Positions 7,845-14,845 of a stretch of DNA of 25,197 bases are shown piece after piece. The stretch lies in assembly GCA_009774535.1 (NCBI GenBank), contig VSNY01000049.1, positions 1 through 25,197 on the forward strand. The letters are read 5' to 3'. A model generated the notes under the pieces. It was not told where the DNA came from. It saw nothing but the letters and a program-made list of their open reading frames with translations, and searched no databases. The DNA is from Lachnospiraceae bacterium. Its GTDB lineage: Bacteria; Bacillota; Clostridia; Lachnospirales; Lachnospiraceae. Made by a program: the position numbers and the translations under genes. Each line of letters opens with the position of its first letter. Within the stretch, counting starts at the first letter, position 1.

Positions 7845-7859
7845 AGGATGGGATAACCG

Positions 7860-8390
7860 ATGAAGAAAAATTTAATGTCTGTACTGATTATGGCGCTTGT
7901 ATTTGTTAATGTAGTGCTGTCTGCAGTCATCATGATTACGCTTGTGCCAACGGCCAAACAGTCCAATGAACTTATTGCGCAGGTATGCAGCGCGATTAAG
8001 CTGGAGTTAGAAAGCGGCAAGGTATACAATGCGAATACGATTCCGGTAGGACAGACGGCGGTACGCACACTGACCGGAGAGACGGCAGGTACGTTTACTT
8101 TAAGAAAAGGCGCTGACGGTAAAGCGCATTATGTCGTAACGAAGGTTTCGATTACCTTAAATAAAGAAGACAGTGATTATGAGGAACTGGAACCAAAGAT
8201 TGCAGAAGAAAACAGAGAAGTCTTGCTGCAGGAGATCGTATCAAATACGTTCAGCAAGTATACTTATGACGAGATCAATACCGATGAAGGCCAGGAAAAT
8301 GTCCGCAACGATATGTTAGAACAGATGCAGGAATTATTTGATTCCGATTTTATCGTCGCTGTGAATTTCTCCGAGACAAATTACCAGTAA
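7860..8390 (+). CDS. fliL: Flagellar basal body-associated protein FliL
   Basis: FliL is a single-pass inner-membrane protein that surrounds or supports the stator and tunes motor output. The 176-residue product has a short basic start (MKKN), one membrane segment at about 5-28 and an extracytoplasmic domain with the typical late stretch EVLLQEIVSNTFSKYTYDEI. It ends with the beta strand FIVAVNFSE. Sequence identity in this family is low, so position counts: it lies between motB and fliM, as in most Firmicutes. It starts 16 bases after motB, with AAAGGATGGG before the ATG. Confidence 0.88.
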   Translation: MKKNLMSVLIMALVFVNVVLSAVIMITLVPTAKQSNELIAQVCSAIKLELESGKVYNANTIPVGQTAVRTLTGETAGTFTLRKGADGKAHYVVTKVSITLNKEDSDYEELEPKIAEENREVLLQEIVSNTFSKYTYDEINTDEGQENVRNDMLEQMQELFDSDFIVAVNFSETNYQ

Positions 8391-8442
8391 CTGATGGCAG
8401 GAATTATGACAAAAATAAAACGAATGACAGGTGGTGAGATTC

Positions 8443-9420
8443 ATGGCTGACGTTCTGTCTCAAAGTGAGATAGATAATCTACTAAAGGCGCTCAGCAGCG
8501 GCGAGGTCGATGTAGATGAGATGAAAGATGTTGAAGAAAAACCAGTCAAGAATTACGATTTTGCAAGGCCGTCCAAGTTCTCCAAAGAGCATCTTCGGAC
8601 GCTGGAAATTATCTTTGAACATTACGGACGGCTGCTGTCTACGAACCTGCCTGTATATCTTAGAAAAAATATACAGGTGGAGGTAGTCAATTCAGAGGCG
8701 GTAACTTACTCGGAATTTGCAAATTCGCTTTCTAATCCGATGCTCCTTGGGGTGATTAATTTTGCTCCGTTAAAAGGGAACATCCTGCTGGAAATGGCGA
8801 CGAATATCGGGTATGCCATGGTAGACAGAATGCTGGGAGGACTCGGAGAGCCTTTGGCAAAAGCCCGGGAATTTTCAGAAATCGAGCTTTTGATTATTGA
8901 AAGGCTGCTGACAGTCTGTGTCAACCTGCTCAGGGAGCCATGGAAAAACGTTGTGCAGCTGACGCCGCGTCTGGAGCGGATTGAGACAAACTCTCAGTTT
9001 GCGCAGATTATATCGCCGAGCGAGATGATCGCGATTGTGACGATCAACTTAAAGATCGGCGAAGTGGAAGGTCTTATGAACGTATGTCTTCCTTATATTA
9101 CGCTGGATCTGGTTATGGATAAGCTGAATACGAAATTCTGGTATTCCAGTCAGCAGGAAAAAGAAGAGATTTCTTACAGCGGTATGGTGGAAAACCTGCT
9201 GGAAAAAGCGCCGATACCTGTCAAGGCAGTCTTAGGCCACAGTTCTTTTTCCATCAGCGATTTTGCAGGACTCAGAGTCGGTGATATTATCCGGCTGGAT
9301 ACAAAGGTGGAAGATGAACTGGGGATTTACGTCGGCAGCATTAAAAAATTTACGGCATTGCCCGGCGTATCGGGTGACGATTACGCAGTCAGGATAACGT
9401 CAATTATAAGAGAGGAATAG
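8443..9420 (+). CDS. fliM: Flagellar motor switch protein FliM
   Basis: FliM is the C-ring switch protein that binds phosphorylated CheY and reverses or stops the motor. The N-terminal CheY-binding peptide is present (ADVLSQSEIDNLLKAL). The middle domain follows with YDFARPSKFSKEHLRTLEII, then LLSTNLPVYLR and the MVDRMLGGLGEP motif. A C-terminal SpoA/FliN-like domain (about 240-325) closes it. The start at ATG 8443 is chosen for AGGTGG at 8429-8434; an in-frame GTG at 8431 overlaps that site. The 325-residue length is normal. The fliY start follows after eight bases. Confidence 0.96.
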   Translation: MADVLSQSEIDNLLKALSSGEVDVDEMKDVEEKPVKNYDFARPSKFSKEHLRTLEIIFEHYGRLLSTNLPVYLRKNIQVEVVNSEAVTYSEFANSLSNPMLLGVINFAPLKGNILLEMATNIGYAMVDRMLGGLGEPLAKAREFSEIELLIIERLLTVCVNLLREPWKNVVQLTPRLERIETNSQFAQIISPSEMIAIVTINLKIGEVEGLMNVCLPYITLDLVMDKLNTKFWYSSQQEKEEISYSGMVENLLEKAPIPVKAVLGHSSFSISDFAGLRVGDIIRLDTKVEDELGIYVGSIKKFTALPGVSGDDYAVRITSIIREE

Positions 9421-9428
9421 AGTAGATT

Positions 9429-10589
9429 ATGGATGGAGTATTGTCACAGGAGGAGATCACAGCGCTGCTTCAAAACGGCGGCGGGGATGCAGGGGCGCCT
9501 GCTTCCGCAAATGAGCAGGTCACTGCAGACGAATGTGATACAATCGGTGAAATTGCCAATATCAGCATGGGTACGGCGGCGACGACCCTGTTCTCGCTCG
9601 TCAACCATAAAGTAGACATATCCACCCCGGTCGTGTCCATGGCAAAATGGGAGGATATTGTAAGCCAGTATGAAAGGCCGTGCGTCTTTATCCGCATCGC
9701 TTATACGGTGGGCCTGGACGGAAGCAACCTGTTGGTATTAAAGGAACAGGACGTAAAGGTCATTACGGATCTGATGATGGGCGGCGACGGCACCAATACG
9801 GAAGATGAACTGGGAGAGCTGCACTTAAGCGCAATCAGCGAGGCGATGAACCAGATGATGGGTTCCGCGGCGACGTCTCTTTCTTCTATGCTGGATAAGA
9901 CGATTGATATCAGCCCGCCGGAAGCAAATCTGATTGACCTGACAGACAGTTTGGATGAAAAGGAAATCGATGAATTTTTAACCGGCGATTTTATTAAGAT
10001 CAGCTTTAAAATGGAAATCGGAGATCTGGTAGACAGTACGATTATGCAGCTGTATCCAATTTCCTTCGCAAAGGAAATGTGCGAAAGCATCAAGAAAAAT
10101 ATGACAAAGGATGTGGAAGAAAATGTGTCTCCGCCGCCAGCTGCAGCACCCGCGCCGCAGCCGATGCCGCAACAGCAGGCAGCGCAGCCGATGATGCAGC
10201 AGCCAATGATGCAGGGGCAGCCGATGCCAATGCAGGGGCAGATGCCGATGATGCAGGGGCAGCCGATGCCGATGCCAATGATGCAGCAGCCGGTCAATGT
10301 ACAGCAGGCTCAGTTCCAAAGCTTTGCAGGCGATTTTAATCCGGCGATTTTCCAAAAAGAAAATATTGACCTGATTATGGACGTGCCGTTGGAAGTAACG
10401 GTAGAGCTTGGGCGTACGACAAAGTCGATTCAGGAAATTCTGGATTTTGCGCCGGGTACGATTATTGAACTGGACAAAATTGCAGGCGAGCCGATCGACG
10501 TGCTTGTCAATGGAAAGTATGTGGCAAAGGGTGAAGTTGTCGTAATCGAGGAAAGTTTCGGTGTAAGGATTACAGAAATTATAAAGTGA
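9429..10589 (+). CDS. fliY: Flagellar switch protein / CheY-P phosphatase FliY
   Basis: FliY is a C-ring protein that in Gram-positive bacteria also removes phosphate from CheY. The 386-residue product starts with a FliM-like peptide (GVLSQEEITALLQ). A CheC-type domain covers about 30-225 and carries both phosphatase motifs: Glu41/Asn44 in GEIANISMG and Glu138/Asn141 in SEAMNQMMG. The FliN (SpoA) domain fills about 310-386 (IMDVPLEVTVELGRT to the end). Between them is a Pro/Met/Gln linker at 234-303 with 13 Met in residues 251-290 and a 23-base DNA repeat. With both Glu-Asn pairs intact it is expected to be catalytically active. In some genomes the same gene is labelled fliN. Confidence 0.95.
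   Translation: MDGVLSQEEITALLQNGGGDAGAPASANEQVTADECDTIGEIANISMGTAATTLFSLVNHKVDISTPVVSMAKWEDIVSQYERPCVFIRIAYTVGLDGSNLLVLKEQDVKVITDLMMGGDGTNTEDELGELHLSAISEAMNQMMGSAATSLSSMLDKTIDISPPEANLIDLTDSLDEKEIDEFLTGDFIKISFKMEIGDLVDSTIMQLYPISFAKEMCESIKKNMTKDVEENVSPPPAAAPAPQPMPQQQAAQPMMQQPMMQGQPMPMQGQMPMMQGQPMPMPMMQQPVNVQQAQFQSFAGDFNPAIFQKENIDLIMDVPLEVTVELGRTTKSIQEILDFAPGTIIELDKIAGEPIDVLVNGKYVAKGEVVVIEESFGVRITEIIK
10206..10270 (+). repeat. 23-base in-frame direct repeat in fliY linker
   Basis: Identical 23-base copies at 10206-10228 and 10248-10270 encode Met-Met-Gln-Gly-Gln-Pro-Met-Pro in frame. Shorter pieces of the same unit (ATGCAGGGGCAG) fill the space between them. It is a slippage-prone coding repeat, not a CRISPR or mobile element. 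Confidence 0.85.
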
Positions 10590-10619
10590 TTGCGGATCGT
10601 AACTGTTTTATGTTATAAT
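10590..10619 (+). promoter_or_regulatory. Possible sigma-A-type promoter before cheY
   Basis: TATAAT at 10614-10619 is preceded by TG one base away (extended -10). TTGCGG at 10590-10595 is a weak -35 with an 18-base gap. It falls in the 94-base space between fliY and cheY, one of the longer gaps in this part of the operon. A 5-bp stem with a GGAA loop (10630-10643) lies just downstream. This would allow extra cheY and export-gate expression. The call rests on the sequence match only. Confidence 0.45.
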
Positions 10620-10683
10620 GTGCTAAGAGTCTCTGGAAAGAGATGAAACAATTATATAGAAAGATAAGGGAGAACGTATAATT

Positions 10684-11046
10684 ATGGCAAAGAAAGTATT
10701 AATATGTGATGATGCAGCTTTTATGAGAATGATGATCAAAGACATCTTATCCAAAAATGGCTACGAGATTGCCGGAGAAGCTGAAAATGGCGTGAAAGCA
10801 GTGGAAAAGTATAATGAGACGAAGCCGGATCTCGTACTGATGGATATTACAATGCCGGAAATGGATGGAATCCAGGCATTAAAGGCAATCCGGGAAGCGG
10901 ATGCCAGCGCATGCGTCATTATGTGTTCTGCGATGGGACAGCAGGCAATGGTTATTGAAGCGATTCAGTCCGGCGCCAAAGACTTTATCGTAAAACCATT
11001 CCAGGCAGAGCGTGTATTAGAAGCTGTTAAAAAAGTAGTTGGTTAG
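10684..11046 (+). CDS. cheY: Chemotaxis response regulator CheY
   Basis: CheY carries the signal from CheA to the motor switch. The 120-residue product is a single receiver domain. The acidic pair is Asp9/Asp10 (ICDDAAFMR), the phosphorylated residue is Asp54 in LVLMDITMPEMDG, the switch Ser is Ser83 in MCSAMGQQ, and Lys105 is in IVKPF. The CSAMGQQ form is like B. subtilis CheY. AAGGGAG sits 11 bases before the ATG. The gene lies between fliY and fliO, its usual Gram-positive place next to the FliM/FliY target. Both FliY and CheC in this operon could dephosphorylate it. Confidence 0.96.
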   Translation: MAKKVLICDDAAFMRMMIKDILSKNGYEIAGEAENGVKAVEKYNETKPDLVLMDITMPEMDGIQALKAIREADASACVIMCSAMGQQAMVIEAIQSGAKDFIVKPFQAERVLEAVKKVVG

Positions 11047-11047
11047 T

Positions 11048-11431
11048 ATGATATTGCAGGCTTCAGCTCTCTCTGCGTTAAAAGCTTTTGGACAGCTGAT
11101 CTGGGTTTTGCTGCTATTTGTCATTGTCCTGCTGCTTACTTTGCTGACGACACGCTGGATTGCAAAGTATCAGCGGGGGAAGACACACAATACAAATCTC
11201 AGGATTGTTGAGACGTTAGGTGTTTCCGCGGGCGGTTACATACAGATCATTGAAGCAGGAGACGTATACCTTGTAATAGCAGTAAGCAAAGACCATATCG
11301 AAAAGCTGGCAGAGCTTACGAAAGAGCAGCTGAAGACAACAACTGTGGATGCAGCAGGGCAGAAGATAGACATGGGTGAAAGTTTCCATGACATTCTTGA
11401 CAAAGTAAAACAGCATCTTCCAAAAAAATAA
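11048..11431 (+). CDS. fliO: Flagellar biosynthetic protein FliO (FliZ-like)
   Basis: FliO helps assemble the FliP ring of the export gate. The 127-residue product has one membrane segment at about 13-36 (FGQLIWVLLLFVIVLLLTLL), a basic stop region and a small cytoplasmic domain with the FliO pattern LRIVETLGVSAGGYIQIIEAG and YLVIAVSKDHI. The ATG at 11048 lies two bases after the cheY stop, so coupling is likely. An in-frame TTG at 11039 overlaps cheY and is an alternative. No strong ribosome site is visible for either. Position before fliP supports the call, since the family is weakly conserved. Confidence 0.85.
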   Translation: MILQASALSALKAFGQLIWVLLLFVIVLLLTLLTTRWIAKYQRGKTHNTNLRIVETLGVSAGGYIQIIEAGDVYLVIAVSKDHIEKLAELTKEQLKTTTVDAAGQKIDMGESFHDILDKVKQHLPKK

Positions 11432-11445
11432 GGCAGATTGTAAGA

Positions 11446-12282
11446 ATGAGTACAGGTAAGAAAAAATTTTGCATAGCGTCATTTGTGCTGGCGGTTTTGG
11501 CATTGACCGTTTGCTTGTCAGTTTGTGTCCGCCAAAATATATATGCTGCGTCGCTGGATGCGGATAATATCGGCAATTTTGACTCTGCGGCAGGCCAGGA
11601 AGAACCGGCGCCAAATTACAGCAACGGATTCTGGTATACCTGGGGAAATGAAGAAGGCGGAATATCAGCTCCGATCCGGATGCTGATTGTCCTAACGGTA
11701 CTTGCGTTGGCTCCGTCGATTATGATTATGCTGACCTCTTTTACCAGAATCATTATTGTCCTTCATTTTGTAAGGACTGCACTGGGTACGCAGTCTTCTC
11801 CGCCAAATCAGGTGCTGGCAGGGCTGGCGCTCTTTTTGACGGCGTTTATTATGGCACCTACGTTTACTCAAGTAAACGATCATGCGATCAAGCCGCTGGA
11901 CAGAGGAGAGATCACGCTGGAAGCTGCGATCAAAGAAGCAGAAGTGCCGTTTCGGGAGTTTATGTATTCAAAGGCAATGGAAAAAGATGTCAATATGTTC
12001 TGCGAAATAGCGGACGTTACGTATGAAACAAAGGAAGACGTTCCGATGACCGTATTGATTCCCAGCTTTATTATCAGTGAACTGCGCCGGGCGTTTATTA
12101 TCGGATTTATTATTTATATCCCGTTTATTGTGATTGATATGGTTGTATCGTCGATATTGATGTCGATGGGTATGATGATGCTTCCGCCGACGACGATTTC
12201 CATGCCGTTTAAGATTCTGCTGTTTGTACTGGCAGATGGATGGAATCTGGTTATTGGTGAATTGGTCAGGACATTTTACTGA
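11446..12282 (+). CDS. fliP: Flagellar export gate protein FliP
   Basis: FliP forms, with FliQ and FliR, the core pore of the flagellar type III export gate. A signal peptide is seen at 1-34: a basic start (KKK), a hydrophobic core and cleavage likely after NIYA. The mature part has the family block SIMIMLTSFTRIIIVLHFVR, then TALGTQSSPPNQVLAGLALF. Further membrane segments lie near the C-terminus (FIIGFIIYIPFIVIDMVVSS). Length is 278 residues, slightly above the usual 220-250 because of the region after the signal peptide. It starts 14 bases after fliO, with only a weak ribosome site (GTAAGA). Confidence 0.96.
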   Translation: MSTGKKKFCIASFVLAVLALTVCLSVCVRQNIYAASLDADNIGNFDSAAGQEEPAPNYSNGFWYTWGNEEGGISAPIRMLIVLTVLALAPSIMIMLTSFTRIIIVLHFVRTALGTQSSPPNQVLAGLALFLTAFIMAPTFTQVNDHAIKPLDRGEITLEAAIKEAEVPFREFMYSKAMEKDVNMFCEIADVTYETKEDVPMTVLIPSFIISELRRAFIIGFIIYIPFIVIDMVVSSILMSMGMMMLPPTTISMPFKILLFVLADGWNLVIGELVRTFY

Positions 12283-12336
12283 CGGTTTTGTGCAGAGGAT
12301 GGACGGCTGCAGAAATAACAGGAAGGAGGGCCTGTC

Positions 12337-12606
12337 ATGTTTACAGAAGGCCAGGTAATGGATATTTCCAGGCAGGCGATTTATACGATTATTTTAACAT
12401 CAGCGCCTTTGCTGCTGACATCGTTAATTGTCGGTCTGATTATCAGTATTTTTCAGACAGTCACTTCTATCCAGGAACAGACGCTGACGTTTGTACCAAA
12501 GATTCTGGCTGTATTTGCAGTTATGCTCCTTGTGGGGGCGTGGATGTTAAATAATATGTCTGATTTTATGGTGCAGCTGTGGTCTGATTTTAGTTTGTAT
12601 GTGTAA
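12337..12606 (+). CDS. fliQ: Flagellar export gate protein FliQ
   Basis: FliQ is the small two-helix subunit of the export gate core. The 89-residue product has two membrane segments at about 16-40 and 50-75, with the family motif IYTIILTSAPLLLTSLIVGL and the conserved stretch FQTVTSIQEQTLTFVPKI. Length is exactly typical. AAGGAGG at 12322-12328 gives a strong ribosome site. A longer ORF in another frame starting at 12288 has no family features. Confidence 0.96.
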   Translation: MFTEGQVMDISRQAIYTIILTSAPLLLTSLIVGLIISIFQTVTSIQEQTLTFVPKILAVFAVMLLVGAWMLNNMSDFMVQLWSDFSLYV

Positions 12607-12624
12607 TTAGGATGGGAATATGTC

Positions 12625-13413
12625 ATGTTTACTGCGACGTACTCATTACAGACATTTGAATATTTCCTGTTGATTCTGGTCCGGATTTCTGCCTGTGTAT
12701 TTGCCGCGCCTTACTTTAATACGAGAGGTGTTCCGGCCAGGACGAAAATAGGTTTGGCAGGCTGTATTGCAATGATGCTGACAGGTGTTTTGCCAGAGCA
12801 GAACCTTGCTTACACAGGGCTAATGGAATATGGGGTTATTGTGATCAAGGAAGGAATTACAGGCTTGCTGATAGGTTATTCAGCTAGTATCTGTAATTCT
12901 ATTGTTTTGTTTGCAGGTGCGCTGATTGATATGCAGGTCGGGCTTTCCATGGCGCAGGAATTTAACCCGATGACGCAGATGAATGAGAGCATTACCGGAA
13001 ACTTTTATAATTATATGGTGCTGCTGCTTATGCTGGCTACAAATATGTACCATTATGTGATACGGGCGGTTTGTGAATCTTATCAGCTGATTCCGATCAA
13101 CCAGCAGGTCTTTCAGTGGGATTATTTGCTGCAGGGAATCACAAGTTATATGTCAAAGCTTTTGGTGATTGGATTTCAGATTACGCTGCCGGTGTTTGCC
13201 TGTATGATGATCATCAACTGTGTGCTTGGCATTATGGCGAAAGTATCGCCGCAGATGAATATGTTTGCGGTCGGTATACAGATGAAGGTGCTGATTGGGC
13301 TTGCAGTCCTGTTTTTCGCAGTCATGCTTCTCTCAGATGTGGCAGGATCTGTAGCGGAAGAAATGAAGAGACTTGTTGTTTATATGGTAAAAGGGATGTA
13401 TGTGAGTGAATAA
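12625..13413 (+). CDS. fliR: Flagellar export gate protein FliR
   Basis: FliR is the single-copy subunit of the export gate core. The 262-residue product is strongly hydrophobic, with about six predicted membrane stretches. It carries family features such as RGVPARTKIGLA near residue 35 and the pair GALIDMQVGLSMAQEFNPMT. The C-terminal stretch QMNMFAVGIQMKVLIGL is also typical. It starts 18 bases after fliQ, behind AGGATGGGA. Its 3' end overlaps the flhB GTG start by eight bases, so FliR and FlhB are probably made in a coupled way. Confidence 0.95.
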   Translation: MFTATYSLQTFEYFLLILVRISACVFAAPYFNTRGVPARTKIGLAGCIAMMLTGVLPEQNLAYTGLMEYGVIVIKEGITGLLIGYSASICNSIVLFAGALIDMQVGLSMAQEFNPMTQMNESITGNFYNYMVLLLMLATNMYHYVIRAVCESYQLIPINQQVFQWDYLLQGITSYMSKLLVIGFQITLPVFACMMIINCVLGIMAKVSPQMNMFAVGIQMKVLIGLAVLFFAVMLLSDVAGSVAEEMKRLVVYMVKGMYVSE

Positions 13414-14533
13414 AACAGAGGGTTTTATGTTTTTAGACCTGCAGTGGTTCGCCAAAGACGGAGAAGGCGGGGAAAAGACAGAGGAGCCTACCGCGAAAAA
13501 ACTGACGGATGCCAGAAATGAAGGCAAAGTTGCAAAAAGCAAGGAACTGGATAATGCTGTCGGCCTGCTGCTGCTGTTTGTGCTGCTGCAGGTTACGATG
13601 TCAAACCTGGGAGAAGGCATGATCGGGGTTTTTGATACGTTTTATAACCGGATTTCCGAATATGTCAAAGAGAACAGCCAGGGTATGACCGCAAGGGCGG
13701 TTTCGCAGATTTTACATCAGGCGATTCTTGATTTTTTGTGGATGGTGCTGCCGTTTTTTGCAGTTGGTTTTCTGGCAATGGTTGTGATTAATATCCTGCA
13801 GGTAAAGTGGAAGGTAACGGCAAAGCCGTTAAAGCCGGATTTTAAAAAATTTAATCCAATCAATGGATTTAAGCGTATTTTTTCCAAAGATTCTTTGATG
13901 GAGCTGTTTAAGTCTGTTGCGAAAATTGGACTGATTGCCTGGGTGGCATATGGTTCTATTCAGGATAATTCCAAAAACCTGCTGCTTTTGTACCATATGT
14001 CTCTGATGCAGGCGATTATGCTGATTGGTACGGTTGTAATTGATACCGGAATGAAGATATCGATGGCGTATTTTGTATTAGCCATCATCGATTTTATTTA
14101 TCAGAAGTGGAAATTCAAAGATGATATGAAGATGACCAAGCAGGAGGTCAAAGACGAGTACAAAAATACCGAAGGTGATCCGCAGATCAAAGGCAAGCAG
14201 CGCCAGAGGATGCGGGAGGCGTCTCAAAGGCGTATGATGCAGGACGTTCCGAAAGCAGACGTCGTAATCACAAACCCGACGCATTATGCGGTAGCGCTTA
14301 AATATGACGCCGAAGAGGCACAGGCGCCGATTGTGCTTGCAAAAGGAACGGATTATCTGGCACTTCAGATCAAAGAAAAAGCAAAAGAAGCAGATGTGGA
14401 AATCGTGGAAAATAAACCGCTGGCACGGATGCTGTACGCAAATGTGGAAATCGGTGAGGAAATCCCGCCGGAACTGTATCAGACGGTGGCGGAAATCCTG
14501 GCTGCGGTATACCGTTTAAAGAATAAACTGTAA
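13406..14533 (+). CDS. flhB: Flagellar export switch protein FlhB
   Basis: FlhB selects export substrates and changes specificity when the hook is complete, in partnership with FliK. The 375-residue product has the N-terminal KTEEPTAKKLTDARNEGKVAKS motif split across residues 24-45, four membrane segments at about 50-240, and the cytoplasmic autocleavage motif NPTH with the scissile bond between Asn290 and Pro291. The end matches the family (ENKPLARMLY, then IPPELYQTVAEILAAVYRL). The start is GTG 13406 with AAGGGA at 13390-13395; ATG 13427 is an alternative that removes seven residues. It overlaps fliR by eight bases. Confidence 0.95.
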   Translation: MNKTEGFMFLDLQWFAKDGEGGEKTEEPTAKKLTDARNEGKVAKSKELDNAVGLLLLFVLLQVTMSNLGEGMIGVFDTFYNRISEYVKENSQGMTARAVSQILHQAILDFLWMVLPFFAVGFLAMVVINILQVKWKVTAKPLKPDFKKFNPINGFKRIFSKDSLMELFKSVAKIGLIAWVAYGSIQDNSKNLLLLYHMSLMQAIMLIGTVVIDTGMKISMAYFVLAIIDFIYQKWKFKDDMKMTKQEVKDEYKNTEGDPQIKGKQRQRMREASQRRMMQDVPKADVVITNPTHYAVALKYDAEEAQAPIVLAKGTDYLALQIKEKAKEADVEIVENKPLARMLYANVEIGEEIPPELYQTVAEILAAVYRLKNKL

Positions 14534-14548
14534 CTGTGTTTGAGAAAT

Positions 14549-14668
14549 ATGGAAAGTAAAATAGAAAATGATCCGGACGGCAATATACAGAAAAAGATAC
14601 GGTTTTTATATAAGCTGCAATACTGCGCAGAAAATGTACAGGAAGAGGGAAGGCCGCACGGCTTATAA
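14549..14668 (+). CDS. Possible 39-residue small ORF after flhB
   Basis: An ATG 16 bases after the flhB stop opens a 39-residue frame, MESKIENDPDGN to EEGRPHGL, which is charged and has no membrane segment. No clear ribosome site precedes it and I recognise no family. It lies in the 308-base stretch between flhB and flhA, which otherwise holds only the second small ORF. It may be random; I list it so the gap is described. Confidence 0.2.
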   Translation: MESKIENDPDGNIQKKIRFLYKLQYCAENVQEEGRPHGL

Positions 14669-14725
14669 TCAGAAACAATCAAAAATAGCAACCAGTCACT
14701 GTGCATATATTGGAATGATGTAATT

Positions 14726-14845
14726 ATGGGCGATGAAAAAATGAAAGAACAAATATCAGAATTGTCAGAAATATCAGAATTAGTAGAATTAATAGAATTG
14801 TCAGATAAAGAAAATACAAAAGAAAGGTGGGATGGTCAGAAATGA
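14726..14845 (+). CDS. Possible 39-residue repeat mini-ORF coupled to flhA
   Basis: This frame begins MGDEKMKEQ, continues with six tripeptides ISE-LSE-ISE-LVE-LIE-LSD (residues 10-27) and ends KERWDGQK. Its TGA overlaps the flhA ATG as ATGA (14842-14845). The shape suggests an acidic amphipathic helix. The stop-start overlap and placement argue for a leader whose translation is coupled to flhA. However, its own ribosome site is weak (GGAATGATG well upstream), and its last codons run through the flhA ribosome site. No family recognised. Confidence 0.35.
   Translation: MGDEKMKEQISELSEISELVELIELSDKENTKERWDGQK
14753..14806 (+). repeat. Six imperfect 9-base tandem repeats before flhA
   Basis: Six consecutive 9-base units of the form (ATA/TTG/TTA)-(TCA/GTA/ATA)-GA(A/T) occupy these 54 bases: ATATCAGAA, TTGTCAGAA, ATATCAGAA, TTAGTAGAA, TTAATAGAA, TTGTCAGAT. 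The DNA is very AT-rich compared with flhA. Such a repeat can change copy number by slippage, always keeping frame in the mini-ORF but moving the distance to upstream signals. Confidence 0.85.

Noticed and set aside
9701..10355. Minus-strand ORFs rich in Gly, Ile, Cys or His opposite fliY
   Set aside because: Their odd composition is explained by reading the Met/Gln/Pro repeat in reverse; fliY is intact on the other strand.
12288..12554. 88-residue plus-strand ORF overlapping fliQ in another frame
   Set aside because: It has no membrane pattern or ribosome site. fliQ is a full family match with AAGGAGG.
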